Shown one piece after another: positions 1 to 10,223 of a stretch of 64,000 bases of DNA. A model generated the notes under the pieces. The model saw only the letters and a program-made list of their open reading frames with translations. It had not been told where the DNA came from and did no database searches. The DNA comes from Candidatus Zixiibacteriota bacterium (GTDB lineage: Bacteria > Zixibacteria > MSB-5A5 > GN15 > FEB-12): contig CP070777.1 of assembly GCA_020346225.1 (NCBI GenBank), positions 2,263,725 through 2,327,724 of the forward strand. The letters run 5' to 3'. A program made the translations under genes and the position numbers. How positions within the stretch are numbered: position 1 is the stretch's first letter; the number at the start of each line of letters is the position of its first letter.

Positions 1-1
1 T

Positions 2-1009
2 GAAAAGGATTACCCTTACTGGAACTATATCGGTAACGGCGGCATACTATCGACAACCGGTGATATGTTTCGCTGGCACCGGGCGCTGTTGGGGGAAGAG
101 ATTCTCTCAGCGGCGGCCAAACAGAAGCTTTATACGCCCTTTCTCAACGACTACGCTTACGGCTGGGACGTGCTTGAAACGGAGCGCGGCGTTTTAATCC
201 AACACGACGGCGGCAGTTCGCTGGGCTGTGCCGCCGATTTCAAGCGCTTCATCGACTCCGGTATCGTCATAATGCTCTTTTCCAACTACTCCGGTCCTGA
301 TATCCTCATGGAGAAAGGGGTGCGCGACAGGGTGACCGATCTTGTTTTCGGTGTCAGCATCGAGTTGCCCCTGGATGTTTCCGACGACCCGATCGATGCG
401 TCGGCCTATGCGGGTTCGTACCTGTTGGACGAAGACGCCGCCTTCAACGTGACTAACGTGTCGAACGCGCTGGTGGTTACTCCCTTCGGGGCCGGGGCCG
501 TGGCCGCTCTGTATTTCCCGGACACCAGTCAACTCGCGCAAATAGACAGCAACCAGGCCCGCTCGGAGGGGGTCCTCTCAGCCGCCGCCAAGGGCGATTT
601 TGAACCTTTTCGAGCCCTTATCAACGATGACGGCCGCCTGGAGCGCATCAGGCAACTGTGGAACATGAGAGTGGAGCGGTACGCGGAAATGACCGGACCG
701 CTTACCGGGGCGGTCGCCCGATACTCCCTGCCGTCCGGTTTCCAAAAGGGCGCCGTCGAGACTCTGGTGGAAATCACGGGCGAGAGAAGCGGTTTTTTCT
801 ACCGGATGATCTGGAAGGACGGCCGGATGATCGGCATTGCCCCGACCATGCCTCCGAGCCTGGGTGGCCTGGTGTTTCGTCATTCCGGGGAGGGTCGGTT
901 CTTCACTTATAACATCAGCGCGGCGCGGAACATACGATTGACTTTCGATTCGAAAGACATGGTGATTCTGGGTGGGAACAGTTCCTTGCGGGTGCCTAAG
1001 ATTCAGTAG
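2..1009 (+). CDS. Serine hydrolase, beta-lactamase class C/PBP4* type (C-terminal part)
   Basis: The frame is open from base 2, so the start lies outside the window and only about 335 residues are seen. GNGGILSTTGDMFRWH is the usual sequence of beta-lactamase-related serine hydrolases (AmpC/PBP4*/esterase type). HDGG near base 210 fits the HxG motif that replaces KTG in this family. The SxxK nucleophile must lie upstream of the window. The last ~180 residues look like the C-terminal beta-barrel extension found after such domains in many periplasmic members. The end overlaps the convergent alcohol dehydrogenase gene by 14 bp. The substrate cannot be told; a peptidase or esterase role is equally possible. 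Confidence 0.8.
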   Translation, partial: EKDYPYWNYIGNGGILSTTGDMFRWHRALLGEEILSAAAKQKLYTPFLNDYAYGWDVLETERGVLIQHDGGSSLGCAADFKRFIDSGIVIMLFSNYSGPDILMEKGVRDRVTDLVFGVSIELPLDVSDDPIDASAYAGSYLLDEDAAFNVTNVSNALVVTPFGAGAVAALYFPDTSQLAQIDSNQARSEGVLSAAAKGDFEPFRALINDDGRLERIRQLWNMRVERYAEMTGPLTGAVARYSLPSGFQKGAVETLVEITGERSGFFYRMIWKDGRMIGIAPTMPPSLGGLVFRHSGEGRFFTYNISAARNIRLTFDSKDMVILGGNSSLRVPKIQ

Positions 1010-2018
1010 CCGTTGCCGGCGGTCGGTCTTCGGCGCCAACGACAATCACCGCCGCGCCGGTAAACCGTCCCTGCCGCAGATCGTCGAGGGCCTCGTTGGC
1101 CTTCTCCAGCGGGTAACGGTGCACCTCGGTTGCCACCGGTATCTCGGGAGCCAGAGCCAGAAATTCCTCCCCGTCGCGGCGGGTCAAATTGGCCACCGAT
1201 CGGACGACCCTTTCACCCCACAGGATTGAATAGGGGAAAGCCGGGATATCACTCATGTGGATACCGGCACAAACGACCACGCCGCCTTTCCTCACCGCCC
1301 TCAGAGCGGTCGGGACCAGGGCACCGACCGGCGCGAATATAATCGCAGCATCGAGCGGCTCAGGCGGAGCGGTATCCGAGTCGCCCGCCCACACGGCCCC
1401 CAGCCGCAGGGCAAAGTGCTGACTCTCTGCATCTTCCCGACGGGTAAAGGCAAATACTTCTCTTCCCTGGTGCCGGGCCACCTGGGTGAGTATATGCGCG
1501 GCCGCCCCGAACCCATAGAAACCGAGTCGCTTTCCCTCGCCGGCGAGGCGAAGCGCGCGGTACCCGCTCAATCCGGCGCAAAGCAGCGGTGCGGCCTGCA
1601 GATGGGAATAACCGGGCGGGATGGGAAAACAGAATCGTGCGTCGGCCGTGCACATCTCGGCAAAACCGCCGTCGATCTGGTAGCCGGTGTATCTTGATTG
1701 GTCGCACAGGTTTTCCTGTTCCGATCGGCAGTAGTGGCATTTTCCGCAGCTTCCGCCCAACCAGGGCACGCCCACCCTGTCGCCGACGGCAAAAGCTTCG
1801 GCTCCCTCGCCAACGGCCGCGACCGAGCCGACAATCTGATGGCCCGGAATGACCGGCAACTTCGGCTGGGTGAGGTCACCGTCGACAACATGAAGGTCAG
1901 TGCGGCAGACGCCGCAGGCATTTACCCGCAAAAGTAACCGGCCTTCGGTCGCTGTTGGCTCAGGCAAGTCGACAAGCCTGAGGGGTTTGCCCGGCTTTTC
2001 CAGGATCATGGCCCGCAC
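996..2018 (-). CDS. Zinc-dependent alcohol dehydrogenase, MDR family
   Basis: A 340-residue medium-chain dehydrogenase/reductase that would oxidise alcohols or reduce aldehydes with NAD(P). CGVCRTDLHV supplies the first catalytic zinc ligand and PGHQIVG the second region (GHE is more usual). GSCGKCHYCRSEQENLC carries the four structural-zinc cysteines. The nucleotide-binding turn is GFYGFGAAAHI. The length is normal for the family. It stands alone, convergent with the hydrolase to its left, with a hairpin region to its right. The closest group by eye is the bacterial AdhA/AdhP-like ADHs. The substrate is unknown. Confidence 0.88.
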   Translation of the reverse strand: MRAMILEKPGKPLRLVDLPEPTATEGRLLLRVNACGVCRTDLHVVDGDLTQPKLPVIPGHQIVGSVAAVGEGAEAFAVGDRVGVPWLGGSCGKCHYCRSEQENLCDQSRYTGYQIDGGFAEMCTADARFCFPIPPGYSHLQAAPLLCAGLSGYRALRLAGEGKRLGFYGFGAAAHILTQVARHQGREVFAFTRREDAESQHFALRLGAVWAGDSDTAPPEPLDAAIIFAPVGALVPTALRAVRKGGVVVCAGIHMSDIPAFPYSILWGERVVRSVANLTRRDGEEFLALAPEIPVATEVHRYPLEKANEALDDLRQGRFTGAAVIVVGAEDRPPATATES

Positions 2019-2170
2019 TGTTTAACCTCACCGGCTGGCACGTTTTTCTGCAGGCTAAAAAGCCCATCACTCTTCAGAGCCAAAATTACGAATCGCTGAC
2101 ATTCAGTTCAATCTTTTTTGACGGCGGACGTACAATTTGAGGGGCTTAATTGAAGGCCCACTTCATAAGA

Positions 2171-2200
2171 AAGGGGACAGCCCGATTGGACTGTCCCCTT
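2171..2200 (-). terminator. Perfect 10-bp hairpin downstream of the subtilase
   Basis: AAGGGGACAG and CTGTCCCCTT are exact inverted repeats around a 10-nt loop. The hairpin sits 21 bp past the stop of the minus-strand subtilase gene. There is no strong U-tract, only TCTTATG on the minus strand. It is a likely terminator or 3' stabilising hairpin. Confidence 0.5.
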
Positions 2201-2220
2201 GATTGTTATCATATCCGAAG

Positions 2221-4869
2221 CTACTTGAGCAGGGTCATTTTTCTCTGCTCAACGTAGTCGCCCGATTTCATGCGGTACAGGTAAATGCCGGAGGCAAGCC
2301 TCGAAGCATCCCACCGCACCGTGTGAATCCCGGCGCTGCGGAAACCATCGACGAGGGTGGTCACTTTCTGACCCCGGATATTGTATATTTCGAGCGAAAC
2401 ATGACCCGGCGCGGGGAGAGAGAAGGATATGTCGGTGGTCGGGTTGAACGGGTTGGGATAGTTCTGGCTCAATCCGTACTCGGTCGGCGCCAGGACGTCC
2501 CCGCCGGCGATCGGGTCGCTCTTGAAGACAATACCACTTTCACAGACTTTGGTCATATCATTGTCATTCTGGTCGTAGGTGTAACCCGCGAGAATGACAT
2601 CGGTGACCTCGAAGCACCACTCGCCGGTGCAGCTTTTGGTGTAGCTCGTCTGGAAGGCGACATAACCCGTGTCGTCTGTCAGAGCGTTGCCGGTTCCGCC
2701 GACCGGGCCGGTCGCCGTGACGTAGACATCGGCACCCGCCACGGGCTGATGGTCCTGATCTTTAATCCAGATGCCAACACGTCCGTTGCAGTTGCGTCCC
2801 ACGGTGCCCCGATAGGCGTATATCGAATCCACGTGCAGGGAGTTGTCCGGGGCCTCGTAGGTGCTGATGTAATCATCCTTGGTGAGGGTGTCGGCGCCGA
2901 AAGCATTACTGACTATCAGGGTGACGGTGAAGGTATCCACGTAAGTGTAGGTGTGAACGGGATCCTGGTCGTGGGATACGGGGCTGCCGTCGCCGAAGTC
3001 CCATGTCCACGAAGTCGGGCCGTTGGTCGACTGATCGTCGAAGGTGACCTGGAGCTCTATCGGGCCGGTAAGCGGGTCGGCCGAGAAGGCCGCTACCGGC
3101 GGGTCAGTGGGTTCGGTTACACTGATATAGGCGACCTTCTGTTCGACGTCGTAGCCGCAGTCGTTGGTGGCGGTCAGTGTAACGGTAAAGTTGTCGGCGT
3201 AGGTGTACTGATGGGACGGGTGCTGGGTGTACACGTGCTCGCTGCCGTCGCCAAAATCCCACTCCCATGAGGTTGGATTGTTGGTCGAGAGATCGGTAAA
3301 GTCGACGGTCAGCGGATAGTCGCCACTGGTCGGGTCGCCGCTGAAATCGGCCACGGGCGGGTCGGTGCACGGCTCTTCTATGGCATCAAGACACTTCTTG
3401 GCACTGACGATTCCGACACCCACGTACTTGGTCATGTTGTAGGGTTTGACATTATCGGGGTCGCAAATGATGTCCCATTTGTCCTGTCTCGACAGCGAGG
3501 GGTCGGTCGATTCCAGCAGAGCCGCCACGCCGACCACGTGAGGTGCCGACATGGAGGTGCCCGACATTGTCCGCGTCTGATCGCCGTCGCCGTTCCAGCT
3601 GCTGAGTATGGTGGTACCGGGAGCGGCTACCTCCACCCAAGAGCCGTAGTTAGAGAAAGTTGACGGATTTCCGCTGATGTCGGTAGCTCCGACGCTCAAG
3701 CACTCCGGCAGGGAGGGGAGGTAAGCGGGGGTGGGCGAATTGCTGTTACCCGCGGATACCACTATCAGGACATCTTCACTCACCAGGTAAGCCACGGCGG
3801 CAGCCAGGTCGGCCGTTTCCGACGAGCCCCATGAGCAGTTGATGGCGGCGACATTAACACCGCGTGCCTTGAGGTCGCCGACATAAACCATGGCCTCGGC
3901 GGCATACTCCATCGAAACGCTGCCGCTGGAGCCCCTGGCCCAGCCGATCCGGCACGGCAGAATTTTCACGCCGTTGGCGGTGCTGCTCTGGGTACCGTCG
4001 TTATAGCCACCGGCCACACCGCAAACTCGGTAGCCGTTGTTGTTGATAGCTGCGGCCGTGCCCGAGACATGGGTGCCGTGACCGACTGCGTCGCTCGGGT
4101 CGTTGTCGGCCACCGTGCAGTCCTCTTCGTTGCAGCGCATAGCGGCTTCCACGAAGTCCCAGCCGATGACGTCATCATCGTAGCCGTTGGCGTCGTCGTC
4201 ATAGCCGTTCCCCGGAATCTCCTGGTCGTTGACCCAAATATTGCCGTTGGTAACGTTGTCGCTGGGGCCCGGGGGATCGCTTCCGCCCAGGTCGCCGTGA
4301 TCGTATTTGACGCCGGAATCGAGGATGCCGACCACGACGGTGGCATCACCGGTCTGCATATCCCAGGCCAGGTCGGCGTCGACGCCATAGGTGTCCCAGT
4401 AATTCCATTGAGTCGAAAAGGAGGGATCGTTGGGGGTGGCGTCCATACTGTGAACGGGGATCTTGTAAGCCCGGGTAACCATGGGCAGCCGCTCGTAGGC
4501 CGCAATGACCTCGTCAAGATCGGCGTCGTCGACGTGCACCCGGAAAAACCTGGTCAGGGCCTGCCTCTGCGGGGAGTTGGCCGCGTCGTAAAGCACCCCC
4601 GGGAACTTCTTGTCGATGCGGGTGATGCCGAATCGCCGGGCCACGGCGTCGAATTCGACCACGCCGGCAAGGGCGTTGGCCGATTTAAAGGCATTCTGGT
4701 TAAGGGTTGGTATGAAACTTTCGTCAAGCTGGACAACGATCATGTTGGGCATATATCCCTCGAAAGAGGGGTCGTCCTCGATGCGGTAAAGCTGGTGGAC
4801 GTTCTCGGCGGTAGTGAGGCTACCAGATGCTAGTAATACCGCCAGGAGAATTAGAGCGAGTTTTCTCAT
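2221..4869 (-). CDS. Secreted subtilisin-like protease (S8) with two PKD domains and C-terminal sorting-like module
   Basis: An 882-residue secreted serine protease. Residues 1-21 are a signal peptide, and ~40-130 look like an I9-type propeptide. The S8 catalytic residues are visible: Asp184 in GILDSG, His264 in GHGTHVSG and Ser439 in SGTSMSAPH. Between Asp and His is an Asp/Asn-rich stretch that may bind calcium. Two PKD domains follow (about 498-590 and 593-680, each with WDFGDGS), then an Ig-like domain. The last ~75 residues carry QNYPNPFNPTT, a FlgD-like/T9SS type A-like module. AGGAGG precedes the ATG. It likely degrades extracellular protein or sits on the cell surface. The FG-GAP protein transcribed divergently ends in the same module. 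Confidence 0.93.
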   Translation of the reverse strand: MRKLALILLAVLLASGSLTTAENVHQLYRIEDDPSFEGYMPNMIVVQLDESFIPTLNQNAFKSANALAGVVEFDAVARRFGITRIDKKFPGVLYDAANSPQRQALTRFFRVHVDDADLDEVIAAYERLPMVTRAYKIPVHSMDATPNDPSFSTQWNYWDTYGVDADLAWDMQTGDATVVVGILDSGVKYDHGDLGGSDPPGPSDNVTNGNIWVNDQEIPGNGYDDDANGYDDDVIGWDFVEAAMRCNEEDCTVADNDPSDAVGHGTHVSGTAAAINNNGYRVCGVAGGYNDGTQSSTANGVKILPCRIGWARGSSGSVSMEYAAEAMVYVGDLKARGVNVAAINCSWGSSETADLAAAVAYLVSEDVLIVVSAGNSNSPTPAYLPSLPECLSVGATDISGNPSTFSNYGSWVEVAAPGTTILSSWNGDGDQTRTMSGTSMSAPHVVGVAALLESTDPSLSRQDKWDIICDPDNVKPYNMTKYVGVGIVSAKKCLDAIEEPCTDPPVADFSGDPTSGDYPLTVDFTDLSTNNPTSWEWDFGDGSEHVYTQHPSHQYTYADNFTVTLTATNDCGYDVEQKVAYISVTEPTDPPVAAFSADPLTGPIELQVTFDDQSTNGPTSWTWDFGDGSPVSHDQDPVHTYTYVDTFTVTLIVSNAFGADTLTKDDYISTYEAPDNSLHVDSIYAYRGTVGRNCNGRVGIWIKDQDHQPVAGADVYVTATGPVGGTGNALTDDTGYVAFQTSYTKSCTGEWCFEVTDVILAGYTYDQNDNDMTKVCESGIVFKSDPIAGGDVLAPTEYGLSQNYPNPFNPTTDISFSLPAPGHVSLEIYNIRGQKVTTLVDGFRSAGIHTVRWDASRLASGIYLYRMKSGDYVEQRKMTLLK

Positions 4870-5273
4870 TTTTCCTCCTGAGCATACTGTTGAATGTTCT
4901 GCGGTTTAGTGAAGTACACTGATGCAATACGCTGCTTTGGAAACTTGCCGTATCACCTCCCTTGAGAAGTACTCATGTGACGAGTAAATATTTGGTTATC
5001 TGCTACTGTGGCTCTTTTGGGTATGCTTACCAGGAACCAATGCAACTATGGCCGTAAGTTAATGAAAATACGAAGGAAAGCAAATGAAATCTGGCCCGAC
5101 AATGCGATTTGCCGCCAACCGGCAGAAAAGAGGATGTTTACGGTTGACAATGGCCGGCCGCATCAGCAGATTAAGGCCGTAACGATCAAAATGGTTGGGG
5201 CTTCAACTTTTGAGTCTACTTCACCAGGATGACGAACTCTTTTATCCATTGTTCATAGGTGATAGGAGGAGCT
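4870..5273. other. Divergent intergenic region between two secreted-protein genes
   Basis: 404 bp separates the subtilase (leftward) from the FG-GAP protein (rightward), so both promoters should lie here. A TTGACA hexamer at 5144-5149 points rightward, but the -10 at the expected distance is poor. I see no convincing gene: the short ORF inside has no ribosome-binding site. No clear operator was found. Confidence 0.4.
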
Positions 5274-7769
5274 ATGAGAGCAACGGTAGCGGCCGTGGCG
5301 GTCTGCGTCCTTTTGGCATCTTCCGCTGTGGCGGCCATCAATGGGCCGCTGTTTGAAAGCAGTATCCAGAATAAGGTCGCGCCTGAACCGTACCGGGTCA
5401 GCGTCGCCGATTTCAACAATGACGGGATTAATGACATGGCCTGCGCCCATTATACCGGTGACAGTATTGCCGTTATGATCGGTAATGGAGACGGTGACTT
5501 CCAGCCGGCGGTGTTCTACACGATAGGTTCCTGGCAAACCGACATCCAGGCAGCCAACATCGACGGCGATGCGGCTATTGAACTCGTCGTGGCCACGTCA
5601 AGCAATGTCTACACGCTCGACAACAATGGTGATGGTACCTTTGCCGCGGCGGTCCAGATATCGGGCCTGGCCAATAATCCCCGGACAATAAGACTGGCGC
5701 TTGTCGACGGTGACGCTAATCTGGACCTGATTGTGGCCCATTACGACAATGTGTATACCGATCTGTCGGTCTGGGACAACGACGGCTCCGGCAACTTCAC
5801 GTTTGACAACCAGTACACCGTGGGTACTTACCAGACGGCAATGGCAGTGGGCGATTTTGACGGTATCAACGGTCCTGATGTCGTCGTGGGCACGACGACG
5901 CCCGACTACAGCGTTCTGCTCAATGACGGTTCGGGCGGCTATAGCGTTCACGCGACTTACCCCCTGGCCTCCACCCCCCGCGGCATGTGTGCCGCTAACT
6001 TTGACGGCGGCGCGGATATCGAGATAGCCATTTCCCGTTATCAGAGTCTGACGGTGTATTCAAACGACGGCAACGGTAATTTCAGCGTATTCAGTTCGCT
6101 GGGCACGCTGGACGACGGCTACTGCCTTAGCGCCGCCGATTTTGACGGTTCCAACGGCCCCGACGTAGCCCTGACCGACGACACGACCTATGTTTACTAA
6201 AACAACGGAAGCGGGGCTTTGACCTCCACGAGCAGGTACTGGGTCGGCGAGTACAGCGAGGGACTGGCTATCGGCGACCTTGACAATGACGGTAACCCCG
6301 ATCTGGCGGTTGTGGGTCGGACCGGCAGCTCCCACGACGGGGGAGACTACGTGGCTGTTCTGCTGAACCCGAACGGCACCGGGCAGTTCATGTATCCCCA
6401 CCAGAGCCTTACGGGGGGAACCGGCCGGAACGACCCGGTATCGCTGAGCCGGGCTTTTTTCGATGGCGACGCCTATCCTGATGTGGCGACGCTCGACTGG
6501 GTGAACGACAGCGTTCTTGTCTATTTAGGTGACGGTGCCGGACACTTTACCAGCTGCTTCCGCTGGCCGGTGGCCAACGCCCCCTGTGAGATCGTGGCCG
6601 CGGATGTCGATGGGCAGCCTGGCGCGGACCTGATAATCGGTCACGGCGATGCTTCCGCGGCCAACATCAGCGTTTTGCTCAGTGTTGGCGGAGGGAACTT
6701 CAATCTTCCCGCTACATATCCCGCCGGCTTGAAACCTATGGGCATTTTCGTGGGAGAGCTTAATAATGCCGGACTGCCTGACATTGCCACCGCGAACTAC
6801 ACCGCCGGGAACATAGCGGTCCTTATCAATCAGGGTCTCGGTGTCTTTAACGGGGTGGTTTCTTATTACGCGGCCGGCAGCCTGCCCAACCATAGTGCTA
6901 TCGACGGCGGCGACTTTAACAACGACCTGAGTATAGACCTGGTAACGCCCAACCCGGGCAGTAACTGTGTCCGGGTCTACTGGAACGACGGTTCCGGGGG
7001 CTTCGGTGGCTCTGTCGACGTTGCCTCCGGTCTGCTCTATGATCCTTATCAGGTGTGCGTGGACGACCTGGACGGAAACGGCTACGCCGATATTATCGTC
7101 GGCAGCTACGATACCACGGAGGTAGCGGTCATTTTGAGCAGTGGCTCCGGATTCGCTGCTCCCAGTTTTTACCACGCCGGTGAGGAACAGTATGAGGTTC
7201 GCACCTCGGACTTCGATAGCGACGGGAACATCGATATCGTTGTGCTGAATACGGAGTCTTACAGCTTCACGGTCCTGTTTGGTGACGGCGCCGGGAATTT
7301 CAGCGTCGGCGGCCACTATGGGATTGTCAGCGATGATTCCGAGGGTCTGGCGGTGGCCGATTTTGACAACGACGGTTACCCCGATGTGGCCGTATCCAAT
7401 TACAATCACGACAATATTTCGGTTATGCTCAACCGGTATATCATCCTGACCGACGTGGACGGTCCGGGGTCAGCCAACCAGGTGCTGCCGAAGCGGTTTG
7501 TATTACAGCAAAACTATCCCAACCCTTTCAACCCGAGGACCACCATAAGGTATAGCCTGCCGGCCCGGGCGGATGTGCGGATAACAGTTTATAACCTTCT
7601 CGGTCAGCGGGTGAAGGAGTTTGACGAGGGCGCCAAACCGGCCGGGGAGCACTCGGTGATCTGGGACGGCCGGACGGACGGTGGCAGTCTCGTTGCCACG
7701 GGCGTCTATTTTTACAGGCTTTATGCGGGCGATTTCACCGAATCGCGCAAGATGCTGCTGGTGAAGTGA
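5274..7769 (+). pseudogene. Secreted FG-GAP/VCBS repeat protein interrupted by one in-frame TAA
   Basis: Read through, this is ~831 codons. It has a signal peptide (start ATG 5274 with GGAGGAG just upstream), then about a dozen FG-GAP/VCBS blades with calcium-type DFDNDGxxD motifs such as DLDNDGNPDL and DFDNDGYPDV. The C-terminal module is QNYPNPFNPRTT, as in the subtilase. A TAA at 6198-6200 stops translation after residue 308. The same frame continues at once with NNGSGAL, an ordinary blade sequence, so a single substitution separates this from an intact gene. No new start with a ribosome-binding site is seen near 6219. It may be a recent nonsense mutation, an assembly error or a read-through site. 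The intact product would be a beta-propeller adhesin or surface protein. Confidence 0.85.
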
Positions 7770-7802
7770 CCATCCGGCAGAGACTTTCCAGTTGTATACG
7801 TG

Positions 7803-7843
7803 CCCGCGAGGCTCACCGGCCTCGCGGGTCTTTTAATTCTTTT
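7803..7843 (+). terminator. Rho-independent terminator after the FG-GAP gene
   Basis: CCCGCGAGG and CCTCGCGGG form a 9-bp GC stem with an 8-nt loop. It is followed by TCTTTTAATTCTTTT, a classical U-rich tail, 33 bp past the stop codon at 7769. Confidence 0.85.
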
Positions 7844-7927
7844 GGCGGTGGAACATCCGGCCTGCAATACCTGTTGGACTGGCAACGTATGAACTGTTGA
7901 GTTCCGATACGGGAGAAGAGGTAGCGT

Positions 7928-8209
7928 ATGAAAGCTGTCTGGAAAGGCGTTGTCCTGGCAGAATCGGACAATACAATCACTGTCGAAGGCAACCATTATT
8001 TTCCGCCGGACTCGGTAAGGAGAGAGTACCTCAAAACCAGTGATACCCAGTCTATCTGCCCGTGGAAGGGCCTGGCCAATTACAGCACGATCATTGTCGG
8101 GGGAGAAGAGAACCGCGACGCGGCCTGGCATTATCCGCAACCGAAGCCGGCCGCGCGACAGTTGAAAGATCACGTTGCCTTCTGGAACGGTGTTGAAATC
8201 GTCCCCTGA
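7928..8209 (+). CDS. DUF427 domain protein
   Basis: A 93-residue soluble protein matching the DUF427 family in length and in its hallmark sequences: MKAVWKGVVLAESD at the start, YFPPDSVRREYL, CPWKGLANYSTI and AAWHYPQPKPAA. Family members are small beta-rich proteins common in bacteria and fungi, with no settled biochemical role. It has its own short transcription unit: the FG-GAP terminator lies upstream and a convergent lipoprotein gene ends 16 bp downstream. The ribosome-binding site is modest (GAAGAGG, 10 bp before ATG). Confidence 0.9.
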   Translation: MKAVWKGVVLAESDNTITVEGNHYFPPDSVRREYLKTSDTQSICPWKGLANYSTIIVGGEENRDAAWHYPQPKPAARQLKDHVAFWNGVEIVP

Positions 8210-8225
8210 ATTTCCCCTCTGCGCC

Positions 8226-9617
8226 TCAGTTTATCGAGTAGGCTCTTAGCAGGTTGAGACCCCGGGGCGACACCTGGTATCCCTGGTAGCGGGTAGCCTC
8301 GATAAAATCTCCCCGGGCGTCATAGAACTCGATGGTGATATCGTACACCCCTGGCTCTATCTCGAAATCACCCACGTAAATTCTGCCGGGCAGGAACCGG
8401 CTGGAGCGCAGGTCGGCGTCTTCGCTCACGTCGGAGGCCACGTCGATGGCGGCTTTTTTGAGCCAGCCGGCCAGTCCGCCGGTATCGACCTTCTTTTTCC
8501 ACCGGTGGGTGGCCAGCCCTTTGGCCACGGCCCGCGCCACCGAGCGGATATAGATGAGCGACTTTTTGGCGTTGAACGTTTCGAGGGCAACTTTGGAGAC
8601 ATCCTCCAGCAATTGAAGTTCACCGATCACGTCGTCATCGGCCAGAACGCGGATACTGCCCACGTTTGACGGCCTCGGCACCAGTACCGGAATGGCGAAT
8701 TTGAAATAGTAGTCTTCCTCAACTTCTACCGGAAGGTGGCCGTACTCGACGTCTTCCTTTTCGGGGCCATCGTACAGAACCTGCACCAGGTCGAGGTCCT
8801 TGTCGGTGCGGATGCGCAGCCGGAGGGGTTCTTTAATCGGCGCCAGCCCGGCGAGGCCGACCACGCTCAGAATCACACCGTTTTCCGGCCGATATTTTAC
8901 TTCGGGCATGGGAAAATCGTAGACGTGCGGCTGGGTGGCAAAAGCCGCCGTCAGGTAGTCGTAGTCGATGCGCGCATCGTCCATCCTGCCGTCGGCGGCA
9001 TACATGTGCATGCTCAGATACCGGGCGAAGGCGTCGTTTTGAAAGCGCACTTTGTCAACCTCGAAGTCGAAGCTGACCCCGGCGCTGTCGCGTTTAAGTC
9101 CCTGCCGGTATTGGGCCGCGGCGTCGCCGTACTTCTGCTGCAGCAGGTCGAGTTTGAGATTGGCGCGCCGGATTTCGACGAAGGCGTCGTCGAACGCGCC
9201 CAGCTGCAGGTAATTGAGGGCTTTGATCAGATTGGTGTAGACGACTTCATAATCGTCGCCGGCGTACTCCAGCACGTTGTCGTTGAGCAGGAGCGAGGCG
9301 GCCGCCCGCGAGACGCTTCTGGTGAACAGCTCCTCGGCGGCAGCCTCGGCCAGATGCAGTTTGTCGTTGCTGAGGCGGTATTGACCGGCGTAGTGGCTGA
9401 GCATGCCGGCGTCGATGAAATAGATCAGACGGTCTTTCTCGGCATACTTGTTGTTCTCTCTCGCGGCTTCCAGCATGGCCAGCGACGTATCCGGCCGTCC
9501 CGAGCGCAGTTCAGCGGTAATTGGCTCGTAGAAGCCCCGGCGTGTCGCAACCGAGCTGCACCCGCCCACCAGGGCCGCCGAAATCAGCAGTAGAATTGTG
9601 CGGAAGCGGCGCGCCAC
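8226..9617 (-). CDS. Lipoprotein with TPR-like N-terminal half (COG3014-like)
   Basis: A 463-residue protein with a lipoprotein signal (cleavage before Cys20 in LVGGCSS). Its N-terminal half is alpha-helical and Ala/Leu-rich, like tetratricopeptide repeats (KALNYLQLGAFDDAFVEI). The C-terminal half is more beta-rich. It resembles the uncharacterised COG3014 lipoproteins, which often neighbour LpoB-like genes. The LpoB-like gene here lies 6 bp upstream on the same strand, so the two are almost surely co-transcribed. A role in cell-envelope or peptidoglycan-synthase regulation follows from that pairing but is inference. Confidence 0.75.
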   Translation of the reverse strand: MARRFRTILLLISAALVGGCSSVATRRGFYEPITAELRSGRPDTSLAMLEAARENNKYAEKDRLIYFIDAGMLSHYAGQYRLSNDKLHLAEAAAEELFTRSVSRAAASLLLNDNVLEYAGDDYEVVYTNLIKALNYLQLGAFDDAFVEIRRANLKLDLLQQKYGDAAAQYRQGLKRDSAGVSFDFEVDKVRFQNDAFARYLSMHMYAADGRMDDARIDYDYLTAAFATQPHVYDFPMPEVKYRPENGVILSVVGLAGLAPIKEPLRLRIRTDKDLDLVQVLYDGPEKEDVEYGHLPVEVEEDYYFKFAIPVLVPRPSNVGSIRVLADDDVIGELQLLEDVSKVALETFNAKKSLIYIRSVARAVAKGLATHRWKKKVDTGGLAGWLKKAAIDVASDVSEDADLRSSRFLPGRIYVGDFEIEPGVYDITIEFYDARGDFIEATRYQGYQVSPRGLNLLRAYSIN

Positions 9618-9623
9618 GTCTGA

Positions 9624-10223
9624 TTACCACTTGGTGTCGCCCTGAGCGATCCCCTTCTTGATTTTTTTGGTGCCGATCCAGACCTTTTCCATGCTTTCGA
9701 TGTTGACCAGTTCCAGGTAGGTCTGGTAGAAAACCACCCGTTTGCCCTCCTCCTGGTCGGTGATGGTTTTGATGGCTCCCTGAAGCATAAAATCGGCGCC
9801 GGTTTCTTCGCGAAGCCGCTTGGCGGTTTCCCTCGATGCGAACTCCTGTTGCTCGAACCGTTCTTCGCGAATCTCGGCCCTCGCCTCCTTGCTGGCCACG
9901 AAGCGTACCGAGGTGGAATTGATCAGTTCCCTCTCGAAGTCCGAGATAAACGTTTCCATCTCGATGTGCTCGCTGGACTTGTTGCGGATGGTGCCGACCG
10001 TTACCACCGGTTTGGCTCCATTGGCCGCGGCGAAATCGGTCAGCCAGGGTCGTGACAGGCAGTCGGTGATCATCTCCTCGGCGACCAGCCGCGAATCAGT
10101 GTCGTTCCATTGACCGCTTAAATCGGTGACGGTGTCGGTGTCCAGGCGCGTCACCGTCTTGCCGCCGCCGCATCCCAGGGGCAAAACGGCCAGCAGAGCA
10201 AAAACCAACAGCTTTTTCATCAT
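9624..10223 (-). CDS. LpoB-like lipoprotein (penicillin-binding protein activator family)
   Basis: 199 residues. The lipoprotein signal LAVLPLGCGGG puts the modified Cys near residue 18. The rest matches the LpoB/COG3417 pattern: LSGQWNDTDSRLVAEEM, then KPVVTVGTIRNKSSEHI, then GADFMLQGAIKTI, then a C-terminal strand pair ending KVWIGTKKIKK. In Enterobacteria LpoB activates the peptidoglycan synthase PBP1B. In distant phyla the family is present without a proven partner. It is the first gene of a two-gene unit with the COG3014-like lipoprotein. Annotating it strictly as LpoB would go beyond the evidence. Confidence 0.8.
   Translation of the reverse strand: MMKKLLVFALLAVLPLGCGGGKTVTRLDTDTVTDLSGQWNDTDSRLVAEEMITDCLSRPWLTDFAAANGAKPVVTVGTIRNKSSEHIEMETFISDFERELINSTSVRFVASKEARAEIREERFEQQEFASRETAKRLREETGADFMLQGAIKTITDQEEGKRVVFYQTYLELVNIESMEKVWIGTKKIKKGIAQGDTKW

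Noticed and set aside
2203..3270. A 355-codon plus-strand frame opposite the subtilase C-terminus.
   Set aside because: Val/Gly-rich antisense shadow of the PKD and sorting domains; no ribosome-binding site.
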